Positions 1-8,412 are shown, numbered from the stretch's first letter. The stretch is 64,000 nt of DNA from Flavobacterium sp. UBA7680 (GCF_002482975.1 NZ_DLHA01000041.1:20640-84639), one strand, 5' to 3'. Notes: generated by a model from the sequence alone, not told the origin. Made by a program: numbers and translations.

Positions 1-775
1 CCATGGCGATTTCTATAATCGTAATTTTTATCGCTTCAGAACGCTGGTTAAAAACAAAAACATAGAGAATAAAAATAATCAGCGGCGTTACAATAAGACG
101 GAAGAAAAGTCCGAGGCGTAAAAATTTCCAATGCTTGCTTTTTCGATCAAAAGTCAATTGTAATCCAACCGAAAATAAAGCCAAAGGCGTAACCAAACTT
201 CCTAGTTTCAATAAAAAAGGCTGAATATTTGAATCTAAATCATAATCAAAAACGTTGAGCAAACACGCCGCAACGAATGTAATAAATGGAGGAAATAAAA
301 GAATCTTCTTCGAAATGCTTTTAAAATCCGGACTCCCTTTAGAATAAAAAGCCGCCACAAAAACACCCAAAGTCGAAACCACCACAAAAGTTCCCGGCTG
401 ATCTACCAAAACTGCTGTTTCTAAACCCTTCTTTCCAAACAAAGCCTCAACAATAGGATATCCCAAAAATGACGAATTACTTAATCCCGCAGTCAGGATC
501 AAACAGCCAATAAGTTTATTTGACCAGCCCAGTCGTCGCCCTAAAAAATGAAAAAATATAAAAGCCAGAAAAAAACTAATCCACCCCGCTCCTATCGGGA
601 ACAATAATTCGTTGCTCCATTTTATTTTCGGAATATGATATAGCGTTATCGCCGGAAGGCAGACATAAATAACAATTTTATTGATCGTTTTATAAATATG
701 AGTTGGAAACCGCTTTACATTCTGCAAAAGCAATCCTAAAAATAAAAAGAAGAATATTATAATAAAGTTGTTCAT
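1..775 (-). CDS. AEC-family (auxin efflux carrier) transporter, 3' end outside window
   Basis: Reading the minus strand from the ATG at 773-775 gives 258 codons with no stop before the window edge, so the gene is partial at its C-terminus. The product begins MNNFIIIFFFLFLGLLL and is almost entirely hydrophobic helices. The segment LTAGLSNSSFLGYPIVEALFG, about residues 94-114, is the asparagine/glycine-rich stretch typical of AEC permeases, and the second half has the matching LGSLVTPLALFSVGLQL helix. The family comprises inner-membrane carriers for organic anions or auxin-like acids; the substrate here cannot be read from sequence. The gene is divergent from the Rrf2 regulator at 1207, with a palindromic repeat between them. 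Confidence 0.8.
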   Translation of the reverse strand, partial: MNNFIIIFFFLFLGLLLQNVKRFPTHIYKTINKIVIYVCLPAITLYHIPKIKWSNELLFPIGAGWISFFLAFIFFHFLGRRLGWSNKLIGCLILTAGLSNSSFLGYPIVEALFGKKGLETAVLVDQPGTFVVVSTLGVFVAAFYSKGSPDFKSISKKILLFPPFITFVAACLLNVFDYDLDSNIQPFLLKLGSLVTPLALFSVGLQLTFDRKSKHWKFLRLGLFFRLIVTPLIIFILYVFVFNQRSEAIKITIIEIAM

Positions 776-886
776 ATCAAGGGTTCATGACAAAAATAGG
801 GATTTATAAATTGATGTATAAAACAAATTACATCCCTTCTCTAAGTTTTTTGTTATTTTATTAATTTGGCAAAGGCGCAGAGACTT

Positions 887-987
887 TGTCATTCGACGAA
901 GGAGAAATCTCCGCAAGTAACTCCGCAGCGAGAATCCAATCTTTGTCGAGCTTCTCGCGGAGATTTCTCCCATCGGTCGAAATGACA
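887..987. repeat. GTCAT-type inverted repeat, copy 1
   Basis: The arms at 888-914 and 957-986 pair: GTCATT...GGAGAAATCTCCGC against its reverse complement, with a small mismatch block. The loop contains AAGTAACTC and AATCTTTGTC, which recur in the loop of the copy at 2373-2475. It lies in the 431-bp gap between the AEC gene and the Rrf2 gene. Apart from the Rrf2 promoter the rest of that gap shows nothing recognisable. A 77-codon ORF over this element is an artefact of the palindrome. Confidence 0.8.
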
Positions 988-1154
988 ATATTATCTTCAA
1001 ACTTTGCGTTTTTAACATTAAGCTTCGGATTATGTGCGAGAAACTAGTTTCTTTTGATCTTCTCTTTTAGACAAAGAAAAACTATGTTCCTATGTGTTTA
1101 AAAAAAATTATACATCCTCACACAGAAACAATCAGAATTAATTTTTAGTTAAAA

Positions 1155-1187
1155 TTTGTTTTTGTGTTCTAAAACTTACTACATTTG
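1155..1187 (+). promoter_or_regulatory. Bacteroidota-type promoter of the Rrf2 gene
   Basis: TTTG at 1155-1158 is followed after 21 bases by TACATTTG at 1180-1187, which fits the Bacteroidota housekeeping sigma consensus TTTG-N19/21-TAnnTTTG. Transcription would start near 1193, a short leader before the ATG at 1207. Confidence 0.7.
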
Positions 1188-1204
1188 TAACATATTTTAT
1201 TACA
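1186..1204. promoter_or_regulatory. Candidate Rrf2 operator, site 1
   Basis: This is a 19-bp dyad, TGTAACA-N5-TATTACA. It overlaps the last two bases of the -7 element and the predicted transcription start, so binding there would repress the regulator's own gene. An almost identical site lies at 1636-1654 before the next gene. Confidence 0.55.
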
Positions 1205-1206
1205 GT

Positions 1207-1614
1207 ATGCTTTCAGGTAAATTTGCTATTACGATTCACATTCTTACGCTCCTCAATAAATTTCCGAATGATTATTTATCATCAGAATATATTGCAGGAA
1301 GTATTAACCTGAATCCGGTTTTGGTTCGAAAAGAAATTGCAAACCTAAAAGCACATCATATTGTAGAAAGTAAAGAAGGAAAAAACGGCGGTACAAAACT
1401 GGCTGTAGATTCATCAAAGCTGACTTTAAAAGAAATTTTTGAAATGACTTTTGAAACCATCAATCTCGGTTATGCTAAAAATCAGCCCAATCCCGATTGT
1501 CCTGTGGGGAAAAAAATCAATCAGAATCTGGATGCTTTATATGCCGACATGAATCAAAAAGTGAGTGCACAATTGCAAGGGATTTCTTTAGAAGATTTTT
1601 CGAACCAGTTTTAA
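1207..1614 (+). CDS. Rrf2-family transcriptional regulator (YwnA-like)
   Basis: 135-residue winged-helix protein starting MLSGKFAITIHILTLLNKF. The reading frame is open upstream to 1156, but the ATG at 1207 matches the family N-terminus and follows the promoter. The N-terminal half is the Rrf2 winged helix, with a recognition-helix region around residues 35-55 (LNPVLVRKEIANLKAHHIV) and the wing KEGKNGGTKLA. There is one cysteine, in NPDCPVGK, so it lacks the three-cysteine Fe-S cluster of IscR/NsrR and resembles the YwnA branch. In Bacillus the YwnA gene neighbours a Rossmann-fold gene, YwnB, as here. The two dyads at 1186 and 1636 suggest autoregulation and control of the downstream gene. 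Confidence 0.85.
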   Translation: MLSGKFAITIHILTLLNKFPNDYLSSEYIAGSINLNPVLVRKEIANLKAHHIVESKEGKNGGTKLAVDSSKLTLKEIFEMTFETINLGYAKNQPNPDCPVGKKINQNLDALYADMNQKVSAQLQGISLEDFSNQF

Positions 1615-1635
1615 AGCTATTTTTTTACACTAAAC

Positions 1636-1654
1636 TGTAACATTTTTTATTACT
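1636..1654. promoter_or_regulatory. Candidate Rrf2 operator, site 2
   Basis: TGTAACA-N5-TATTACT repeats the dyad at 1186-1204 with a single mismatch in the last half-site base and the same 5-base spacer. It lies 18 bp before the ATG of the oxidoreductase gene. Confidence 0.5.
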
Positions 1655-1671
1655 AAATAAATTTATATATT

Positions 1672-2313
1672 ATGAAAATCGCAATTATTGGAGCTACTGG
1701 ATTTGTAGGCTCAGCAATCTTAAACGAATTAGCAGGCAGAAATCACGACATTACTGCTATTGCAAGAAACCCTAAAGACACCGCTGGCATTAACTGGAAA
1801 AGTGCTGATATTTTTAATGTAAACGAACTAGCAGAAATTTTAAAAGGAAACGATGCCGTTATCAATGCGTACAATTCAGGATGGACAAACCCTAATATTT
1901 ATGATGATTTTATTGCCGGATCAAAAGCGATTCAGGAAGCCGTAAAAAAATCGGGTGTTAAACGTTATATCACTATTGGCGGCGCAGGAAGTTTGTTTGT
2001 TGCTCCGGGTTTACAAGCGGTTGATACGCCAGATTTTCCAAAAGAATTTTATGCCGGTGCGACTGCAGCGAGAGATTATTTAAATATTTTAAAAGAAGAA
2101 AAAGAGTTAGACTGGGCATTTTTTAGTCCTGCTTTCGAAATGCACCAGGGCATTACAACCGGAAGAACAGGAAAATATCGTTTAGGTTTAGAAAATCCTG
2201 TTTTTAACGACGAACAAAGAAGTATTTTATCTGTAGAAGATTTAGCAGTTGTAATTGCTGATGAAACTGAAACCCCAAAACACCATCAGGTTCGTTTTAC
2301 AGCGGCTTATTAA
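1672..2313 (+). CDS. NAD(P)H-binding Rossmann-fold protein (YwnB-like)
   Basis: 213 residues. The N-terminus MKIAIIGATGFVGSAIL carries the GxxGxxG dinucleotide-binding loop of atypical short-chain dehydrogenases. YITIGGAGSLF around residues 103-113 and a C-terminal helix follow the NAD(P)-binding domain pattern of the YwnB/NmrA-like group. The classical YxxxK catalytic pair is not obvious, so it may be a redox sensor or a quinone- or aldehyde-reductase-like enzyme; the substrate is unknown. It lies 57 bp after the Rrf2 gene, is preceded by the second copy of the putative operator, and is probably controlled by that regulator, as in the ywnA-ywnB pair. Confidence 0.8.
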   Translation: MKIAIIGATGFVGSAILNELAGRNHDITAIARNPKDTAGINWKSADIFNVNELAEILKGNDAVINAYNSGWTNPNIYDDFIAGSKAIQEAVKKSGVKRYITIGGAGSLFVAPGLQAVDTPDFPKEFYAGATAARDYLNILKEEKELDWAFFSPAFEMHQGITTGRTGKYRLGLENPVFNDEQRSILSVEDLAVVIADETETPKHHQVRFTAAY

Positions 2314-2321
2314 TTTTTTTT

Positions 2322-2519
2322 GCCACGAATTACACGAATTTACACGAATTAGATTATTTCTTAAGTTTCGTATGTCATCCTGAGCGAAGTCGAAGGACAC
2401 ACAAGTAACTCATAATCAAAATTGATAATCTTTGTCAAGCTGATTACGTGTCCTTCGACTTCGCTCAGGATGACAAAAAATATGATAACAAATTCGTGTA
2501 AATTCGTGTAATTCGTGCC
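2322..2519. repeat. Nested composite palindrome (CACGAATT arms around a GTCAT element)
   Basis: The outer arms at 2322-2350 and 2491-2519 are built of the word CACGAATT repeated three times and pair with about one mismatch. Inside is a separate inverted repeat at 2373-2475 with 28-bp perfect arms beginning TGTCATCCTGAGCGAAG. The element starts 8 bases after the stop codon of the oxidoreductase gene. Confidence 0.85.
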
Positions 2520-2529
2520 AAACTAACTT

Positions 2530-2560
2530 TTTGAAACTGTTTTTGTTTTCTGTACTTTTA
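2530..2560 (+). promoter_or_regulatory. Putative meaB promoter
   Basis: TTTG at 2530-2533, a 19-base spacer, then TACTTTTA at 2553-2560 (7 of 8 matches to TAnnTTTG). This would give a leader of about a dozen bases before the TTG start at 2579. Confidence 0.5.
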
Positions 2561-2578
2561 CAATATTAAAAAAGCATT

Positions 2579-3676
2579 TTGTCAAGTTTAAAGAAACAGT
2601 CGGGCAGTTTAACTGAAAAAGCTGGAATTTCATCTCCTGAAATCACCAATGTTTCGGCTATCCATCAAATCAAAAACAAACGCAGACAGCAGCCTTCTGC
2701 TTCGGAATTAATATCTGGAATTCTTTCCGGAAATATAACAGCGCTGAGCCGTGCGATTACGCTTATCGAAAGCACAAATCCTGAACACGCCGCAAAAGCA
2801 GACGAAATTATAAAAGGCTGTCTTCCGCATGCTAATAAATCAATCCGCATTGGAATCACTGGTGTTCCCGGAGTAGGAAAAAGTACTTTTATTGAGGCTT
2901 TCGGAACTTATTTGACTCAGGCAGGAAAAAAAGTAGCTGTTTTGGCAGTTGATCCCAGCAGTTCAATTTCGCACGGAAGTATTCTGGGCGATAAAACCCG
3001 AATGGAAGAATTAGTAAAAGATGAAAATGCTTTTATCCGTCCGAGTGCCTCTGGAGAAAATTTAGGCGGTGTTGCCCGTAAAACCCGGGAAACAATTATT
3101 TTATGTGAAGCCGCAGGTTTTGACACGATAATTATAGAAACGGTTGGTGTGGGTCAAAGTGAAACCGCTGTTCACAGTATGGTTGATTTTTTTCTTTTAC
3201 TAAAAATTTCCGGCGCAGGCGATGAACTTCAAGGCATTAAAAGAGGTATAATGGAAATGGCAGACGCCATCGTGATCAATAAAGCCGACGGTGATAATAT
3301 CAAAAAAGCCAATCAGGCAAAACTGGAGTTTAATAGAGCCTTGCATTTATTTCCGCCAAAAAAATCAAACTGGCAGCCAAAAGTTACGACTTGCAGTGCT
3401 ATTACTAAAGAAGGTATTTCGGATATCTGGAACACAATTTCTGATTATTTCGAAATGACGAAAGAAACGGGTTTCTTTCAGGAAAAAAGAAACGAACAAA
3501 ATCATTTCTGGATGATGGAAACCATCAACGAACAATTGAAACAAAATTTCTACAATCAGCCCGAAATCATTTCATTATTGGAACAAAATAAAAAAGCGGT
3601 GCAAAATAATGAAATATCACCTTTTGCAGCCGCTCAGTTTTTATTAAGTGAATATAAAAAGCTCTTAACTCCTTAA
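2579..3676 (+). CDS. meaB: Methylmalonyl-CoA mutase-associated GTPase MeaB
   Basis: 365 residues, G3E-family P-loop GTPase. It shows the G1 loop GVPGVGKST near residue 95, the AVDPSSSISHGSILGDKTRM segment, ETVGVGQSE as the switch/G3 region, and NKADGDN as the G4 specificity motif. MeaB protects and reloads adenosylcobalamin-dependent methylmalonyl-CoA mutase, whose two subunits are encoded at 49.1-52.9 kb; in many genomes meaB is adjacent to them, but here it is about 46 kb away. The start is TTG at 2579; no ATG or GTG nearby gives a better N-terminus, and the promoter just upstream leaves little room for another. Confidence 0.93.
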   Translation: MSSLKKQSGSLTEKAGISSPEITNVSAIHQIKNKRRQQPSASELISGILSGNITALSRAITLIESTNPEHAAKADEIIKGCLPHANKSIRIGITGVPGVGKSTFIEAFGTYLTQAGKKVAVLAVDPSSSISHGSILGDKTRMEELVKDENAFIRPSASGENLGGVARKTRETIILCEAAGFDTIIIETVGVGQSETAVHSMVDFFLLLKISGAGDELQGIKRGIMEMADAIVINKADGDNIKKANQAKLEFNRALHLFPPKKSNWQPKVTTCSAITKEGISDIWNTISDYFEMTKETGFFQEKRNEQNHFWMMETINEQLKQNFYNQPEIISLLEQNKKAVQNNEISPFAAAQFLLSEYKKLLTP

Positions 3677-3696
3677 AGCTTTTTTTAATATTTCAT

Positions 3697-4242
3697 TTAT
3701 TTTACATTAATTGAGATTGTATAAGAATCTTCACTTTGTTTAATAGGATATTTACCAGGAACTAAAATATCTGAATTGAATTTTAAAGGTTTAACTAATT
3801 CCGGAGCTATAGTTTGTCCTTCCGGTATTAAATAAACTTCACCATTACGTAATAATCCTTTTTTATGTTCTTCTGTTAAAGCACTTTTTTGAATTGTCAT
3901 GACAAATTTCTCGGCTTCATTTGTAACACGCACTGGTGTTCCATCAGTGTTTGGCTTAGAAAAACCATAGGTCTTCCAATCGTAAAAAACAAAATTACAA
4001 AACCCTTCCGGCTGACTGCAGTCAATATTATGTGCTCCCCAAGCATGCACAATAACGCCTTCATAGTGAGGTAAATATCTATGAGTATTTGGTTGATTTT
4101 GCTCCTCAGTGTTTGATAATTGAGCATTTTGATCTTCACTTGAATCGTTGTTACAGCTTATAAAAAAAACTGCAAACACAAAAACTAACATCACTTTTAA
4201 TACTTCAGATTTTTTAATCTTTTTTTGTTGTAAACTTTTCAT
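3697..4242 (-). CDS. Hypothetical lipoprotein
   Basis: 181 residues with a type II signal sequence: basic N-terminus, hydrophobic VMLVFVFAVFFIS, then the lipobox cysteine in FISCNN near residue 30. After cleavage comes a short acidic Asn/Gln/Ser-rich linker (NDSSEDQNAQ) and a roughly 130-residue soluble domain with aromatic strands and three further cysteines, two of them in IDCSQPEGFCNF. I do not recognise the family. It is tail-to-tail with meaB and probably monocistronic. The location is outer or inner membrane, facing the periplasm or the surface. Confidence 0.7.
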   Translation of the reverse strand: MKSLQQKKIKKSEVLKVMLVFVFAVFFISCNNDSSEDQNAQLSNTEEQNQPNTHRYLPHYEGVIVHAWGAHNIDCSQPEGFCNFVFYDWKTYGFSKPNTDGTPVRVTNEAEKFVMTIQKSALTEEHKKGLLRNGEVYLIPEGQTIAPELVKPLKFNSDILVPGKYPIKQSEDSYTISINVK

Positions 4243-4360
4243 AATAAATAATTTAATTGACCCTTACTCTATTACTGGCTTTTCAGGTTACGCCTTTTGA
4301 TTTAGTATAGATCAATTAAATTTATTTTTTGTTACCTTTTTTGTTTGAATTTTAACACAA

Positions 4361-4394
4361 AAAAAAGCTGCTAAGTATGAAATTACATACCTAA
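4361..4394 (-). terminator. Rho-independent-type terminator for the LtaS-like gene
   Basis: Read on the minus strand, the stem formed by 4386-4394 and 4371-4379 (GTATG/CATAC core with wobble pairs outside) is followed by AGCTTTTTTTT. It lies downstream of the gene ending at 4511. Confidence 0.55.
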
Positions 4395-4427
4395 CAACTG
4401 TACTTCAAAAAACATTAAGATTTTTTA

Positions 4428-4506
4428 TTCACCATATAAGTAATATAAGTTCATTTAAATAGCGCGCGCCAAAACTTAAATTTTCTTATATTACTTATAT
4501 GGTGAA
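4428..4506. repeat. TTCACCATATAAG inverted repeat, copy 1
   Basis: 22-bp perfect arms (TTCACCATATAAGTAATATAAG and its complement) surround a loop containing GCGCGCGCC. The right arm ends 5 bases from the stop codon of the LtaS-like gene. A second copy lies at 47841-47930. Confidence 0.85.
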
Positions 4507-4510
4507 AAAC

Positions 4511-6445
4511 CTATTTTTTTCTCAGTTTATATTTATTTTCCTTGTATAAATTTCCTGCTGTAATAACATGTGCTAACGCATCTTTTGCTAATTCCTCGTT
4601 TAATTTTACTGGAATTAAAGTCGTATCGTTTTTAATTTCGAATTGAAGCGGTTTCAAATTTGGCTGCATAATTACAACTTGATTCTCTACTCTAAAAGCG
4701 TTGATATCGTTGAATTGCATAATCGATCTCCCCTGCACTTTCGGATCTAGTTTATTTAGGTTTCTGCCCACCATTGGTGTTTCAAACGGAAGTCCTAAAT
4801 AACTTAATAACGTTGGCGGAATATCGATTTGACTTGCCAGTCTGTCATAAACTGCACCTTTTGGAACTCCAGGTCCCATAATAAATGCCGGAATATGGAA
4901 TTTATTTATTGGCACTAAATTCTTTCCGTAAGTTCTGGTATTATGATCTGCGATTACAATGAAAATCGTGTTTTTGAAATACGGTTCTTTTTTAGCCATT
5001 TCGAAGAATTTCCCAATCGAGAAATCGGCATATTTCATGGCGTTGTTTACCGTTGCTGCTTTTTTATCAAATTGTTTTATTCTTCCAGCAGGATATTCAA
5101 ACGGTTCGTGATTTGAAGTTGAAAACATTAAAGAGAAAAATGGTTTATCTCCTTTTGATTTAAAATAATTATTGGCTTTCGTAACCAAATCTTCATCAGA
5201 ATAACCCCAAGTTCCCTTGAAAGCATATTTATTTCCATCTGATTCAAAATCTTCCTGATCTACAATATCACTGAAACCATTTCCGTTGAAAAACGAAGCC
5301 ATATTATCGAAATTCGCCATTCCGCCATAAATGAAACTGGTATCGTACCCTTTTTGTTTTAAAGCGTCGGCAAGCGTGAAAAATCCTTGCTGTGAGTTTC
5401 CAAGTTTAACCACACTTTCTGACGGTGACGGTAAAAATCCGGTTACAACAGCTTCTATTCCGCGAACGCTTCTGGTTCCGGTGCAATATAAATTGGTAAA
5501 CAATAATCCTTCTTTTGACAATTTATCAAATTCCGGTGTTAGCGGTTTTCCTCCTAAAATTCCAACGTATTCTGCGCCTAAACTTTCTTGTAGAAAAATC
5601 ACCAAGTTATATGGTTTTTTCTTAACCGAATCTGGCTGTTGTACATGCAGAAATGGAATTTCGGCATCTGTAAAATCTGTCGGGCCTGCAATCATGTATT
5701 TTTTTACACGAGCAATGGCTTCGGCTTCATCCATTTTTCCGTACATTTTTGTGTTTCCTTCATTCTTAATTGAATAAGCGGCAAAAGCAACGGTGTAAAA
5801 TGAATTCAGTCCTAAAGTATTTGTCAATTGATCTGTCGAGAAAACAGCGTTACTGGCATTGATAGGACGTTTTGAAGTAAGACTTGAACGTGCTCCAAAA
5901 AACAATAAAAACGCTACTAATGGAAAAGCTATTAGTTTAAATTTATATGGAGTACTCGTTGTATGAAAATATTTTTTTCCTTTTTTGAAGGCAAAATAAA
6001 TTACCACTCCTAAAATCAGAAAAGTCACAATGATTGAAGTCAGGTAACTTTTTAAAAGCATTCCAACTACTTCTTTAGGATAAATTAAATAATCTAAGAA
6101 AATCTTATTCGGACGTGTGTCGTATTGTTTTACGAAGTCCGGCGAAGCTAATTCTACAAAAAGAATCAGAAACAGGAATAAGAAACTGTAAATTACCAAA
6201 AACTTATTGGTAAATTTCAGCCAGTTATTAGGCAGAAAAGTGATTAAAACAGCTGGCAGAAAGGACAAATAACAAAGTAAAATTAAATCCATTCGCAAAC
6301 CGATTGGAAAAATATACCAGAAATCAGGCGTCTGCTCTACCCTTTCTTTAAAAAGGAAAAATAAAAATATTCGGCTTAAGGTTGTAATCAGTAATCCGAT
6401 TAATATAAAATTGAAAATAGGTTTTAAATAACTTAATTTTTTCAT
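4511..6445 (-). CDS. LTA synthase-family sulfatase-fold membrane enzyme
   Basis: 644 residues. Five or so N-terminal membrane helices cover about residues 10-190, followed by an extracytoplasmic alkaline-phosphatase/sulfatase-like domain. Landmarks match LtaS-type enzymes: NLVIFLQESLG near residue 281 (metal-binding Glu), CTGTRSVRG near 322 (nucleophile Thr), and IADHNTR near 499 (metal-binding Asp-His). The family transfers phosphoglycerol, phosphoethanolamine or similar head groups from lipids. Bacteroidota have no lipoteichoic acid, so a role in glycerophosphate or lipid A/periplasmic glycan decoration is an inference. It appears monocistronic. Confidence 0.85.
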   Translation of the reverse strand: MKKLSYLKPIFNFILIGLLITTLSRIFLFFLFKERVEQTPDFWYIFPIGLRMDLILLCYLSFLPAVLITFLPNNWLKFTNKFLVIYSFLFLFLILFVELASPDFVKQYDTRPNKIFLDYLIYPKEVVGMLLKSYLTSIIVTFLILGVVIYFAFKKGKKYFHTTSTPYKFKLIAFPLVAFLLFFGARSSLTSKRPINASNAVFSTDQLTNTLGLNSFYTVAFAAYSIKNEGNTKMYGKMDEAEAIARVKKYMIAGPTDFTDAEIPFLHVQQPDSVKKKPYNLVIFLQESLGAEYVGILGGKPLTPEFDKLSKEGLLFTNLYCTGTRSVRGIEAVVTGFLPSPSESVVKLGNSQQGFFTLADALKQKGYDTSFIYGGMANFDNMASFFNGNGFSDIVDQEDFESDGNKYAFKGTWGYSDEDLVTKANNYFKSKGDKPFFSLMFSTSNHEPFEYPAGRIKQFDKKAATVNNAMKYADFSIGKFFEMAKKEPYFKNTIFIVIADHNTRTYGKNLVPINKFHIPAFIMGPGVPKGAVYDRLASQIDIPPTLLSYLGLPFETPMVGRNLNKLDPKVQGRSIMQFNDINAFRVENQVVIMQPNLKPLQFEIKNDTTLIPVKLNEELAKDALAHVITAGNLYKENKYKLRKK

Positions 6446-6497
6446 TAGATAATTTATATTAGTTTTTGGTTGAGATTGTGAAGTTGCAAAGTTTTTG

Positions 6498-6596
6498 TTT
6501 CACGCAGATTTTAAAAGATTTGAGCAGATATACGCAGAATTTTGTTCAGCAAATTTTAAAATTAAATCTGCTTAAATCTGCAAAATCTGCGTGAAA
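6498..6596. repeat. Inverted repeat of CAGATTTT words
   Basis: Left arm TTTCACGCAGATTTT-AAAAGATTTGAGCAGAT pairs with the complement of the right arm, which ends at the GCGTGAAA near 6596. It lies between the LtaS-like gene and the 75-residue ORF. Confidence 0.8.
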
Positions 6597-6615
6597 AAAT
6601 CCCAGAAACATAGAA

Positions 6616-6638
6616 GACGCACTGCTGTGCGCCTCTAC
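6616..6638. repeat. Solo arm of the GACGCACTGCTGTGCGTC repeat
   Basis: GACGCACTGCTGTGCGCCTC followed by TAC; it is itself a short hairpin (GGCGCAC/GACGCAC arms around TGCT). The full two-armed form is at 15795-15893. Confidence 0.75.
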
Positions 6639-6648
6639 AGATGCCTTT

Positions 6649-6876
6649 TTACTCTTCGTAACGGTTTATTTCTCTGTCGTAAAATTCATTGGCTTTAACG
6701 ATAAGGCCTTCCATTTCGGCATTTAATTCTGCTCCATCAAGATCTTCTGCTTCTTCCATAAATTCAACCTCATCATCTTTTAAGTTGATTATAAATCTTG
6801 GATAATCAAGGTGAATGATGAAAATATCATCTGGAAAATCAGTATTATCGCCAAGTAAAAATTTAGGTAAGTCCAT
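6649..6876 (-). CDS. Small acidic conserved-looking protein
   Basis: 75 residues, starting MDLPKFLLGDNTDFPDDIFIIHLDYPRFIINL and ending in a charged helix. It is strongly acidic (runs such as EVEFMEEAEDLDGAE), lacks cysteine, and has no signal peptide or membrane helix. The pattern is a small beta-rich half followed by a helix. I do not recognise a named family. It is isolated by palindromes on both sides (6498-6638 and 6919-7006), so it is probably its own transcription unit or part of a run with the LtaS-like gene. Confidence 0.7.
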   Translation of the reverse strand: MDLPKFLLGDNTDFPDDIFIIHLDYPRFIINLKDDEVEFMEEAEDLDGAELNAEMEGLIVKANEFYDREINRYEE

Positions 6877-6918
6877 TTTATATATGTTTATTTTTTTAAT
6901 TTATAATGTTTGTTTTTT

Positions 6919-7006
6919 GGCCCACAGATTTTACAGATTAGTGCAGATGAAACAGATTTATTAAAAAACACAGCGTTCATCTGTATCAATCTGTGATATC
7001 TGTGGC
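6919..7006. repeat. Inverted repeat of ACAGATT words
   Basis: GGCCCACAGATTTTACAGATT... at the left pairs with ...AATCTGTGATATCTGTGGCC at the right, with GTGCAGATGAA/TTCATCTGTAT extending the inner stem. It lies about 20 bp beyond the MATE gene stop. Confidence 0.8.
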
Positions 7007-7026
7007 CTATATTCTAAGCTTCAAAT

Positions 7027-8412
7027 TTAGTTATTTGCAAATGAATTTGAGATTAATTTCTTTGTGAGATAATGAAAGCGCATGTAGAGGAAAATTGCCG
7101 CTGTGGTTAATCCTGCCAAAAGCCCTATCCAAACTCCTTGTGCTTTCCAATCTGTATATTCTCCTAAATAATACGAAATAGGAAAACCAACAACCCAATA
7201 GGCTACAAAAGTGATATACATAGGGATTTTTACATCCTGTAAACCACGTAAAGCGCCCAGAACCACAACCTGGACTCCGTCTGAAATTTGAAAAATGGCA
7301 GCAATCAATAATAATTTTGAAGCGATTTCGATTACTTCGGTATTGTCTAGAATTTGTCCGCTGTTTTCCATATTTAAAAAGATGTGCGGAAAAAAATCAT
7401 GAAAAACTACAAACAGAAACGCAAAAAATGTTTCGATAACAATGGCAAGTAAAAATATCGAACGAGCTACAACAACAAGGTTTTTATAATCCTGTAATCC
7501 TCTTTGGTTACTTACCCTAATCATCGACGTTACGCTCAATCCCATCGCAAACATAAAAGTAAGTGACGACAAACTCAACGCAATTTGATTGGCAGCCTGA
7601 CTCGTTTTACCAATATTTCCGCAAAGCCAAATGGAAGCGGTAAACAATACGACTTCAAAAAGCATTTGCATGGCAGACGGAAATCCTAAGTTTATTATTT
7701 TTTTAAGCGTTGCGCTTTTAATTTCGCTGAAACTGAAATTTTTAAAAAAATGTTTTAAATCATCTCTTCTTGACAGCATAATGTGCATGAACATTACCAG
7801 AAATATTCTCGAGATCACGGTACCAAGCGCCGCACCAATAATTCCCATTTTAGGAAAAATCCAAATACCGTAAATCAACAGATAATTTATCCCTACGTGA
7901 AGTACGTTTGCCATAATCATAGCATACATCGAGTATTTAGTCATCGATTTTCCGTCGGCAAATTGTTTATAACCCTGATACATTACTAAAGGAATCAGCG
8001 AGAAAGCAACCCAGTCTAAATATGGTTTTGCCAATACAATAACTTCTTTAGGCTGTTCTAATAATTCCATTAATGGTTTTGCCAAAACAATTAAAGTAAA
8101 AAGCAATAACCCAATAATGGCACATAAAAATAAACCATGATGAAATGCAGAACGAATTTTGCCATCATTTTTTTCAGCATCGCCTTCGGCTACGATGGGC
8201 GTAATGGCTGTAGAAAAACCAATTCCTAAGGACATGGCAATAAAAATCATACTGTTACCAAGTGAAACTGCCGCCAATTCTGTACTTCCTAATTTCCCTA
8301 CCATTATATTATCGACAATACCTATTAAGGTATGCCCAACCATACCTAATATAATAGGATATGCCAGTCTGAAATTATACGAAAACTCTTTGGTGTACTG
8401 CTTTAAATTCAC
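7027..8412 (-). CDS. MATE-family multidrug/toxin exporter (NorM-like)
   Basis: 461 residues with twelve predicted membrane helices in two six-helix halves. The signature GMVGHTLIGIVDNIMVGKLG near residues 23-42 and the long loop-helix pattern of the second half (NIGKTSQAANQIALSLSS) are typical of the MATE/NorM group. Such proteins export cationic compounds by Na+ or H+ antiport across the inner membrane. The start codon is GTG at 8412. TATCTTTG upstream on the minus strand (8433-8440) fits the -7 element, although no clear -33 TTTG is present. It is monocistronic and divergent from the beta-barrel gene at 8603. Confidence 0.9.
   Translation of the reverse strand: MNLKQYTKEFSYNFRLAYPIILGMVGHTLIGIVDNIMVGKLGSTELAAVSLGNSMIFIAMSLGIGFSTAITPIVAEGDAEKNDGKIRSAFHHGLFLCAIIGLLLFTLIVLAKPLMELLEQPKEVIVLAKPYLDWVAFSLIPLVMYQGYKQFADGKSMTKYSMYAMIMANVLHVGINYLLIYGIWIFPKMGIIGAALGTVISRIFLVMFMHIMLSRRDDLKHFFKNFSFSEIKSATLKKIINLGFPSAMQMLFEVVLFTASIWLCGNIGKTSQAANQIALSLSSLTFMFAMGLSVTSMIRVSNQRGLQDYKNLVVVARSIFLLAIVIETFFAFLFVVFHDFFPHIFLNMENSGQILDNTEVIEIASKLLLIAAIFQISDGVQVVVLGALRGLQDVKIPMYITFVAYWVVGFPISYYLGEYTDWKAQGVWIGLLAGLTTAAIFLYMRFHYLTKKLISNSFANN

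Noticed and set aside
785..1018. 77-codon ORF on the minus strand
   Set aside because: It lies over the GTCAT palindrome, starts at no promoter and has a basic, random-looking composition.
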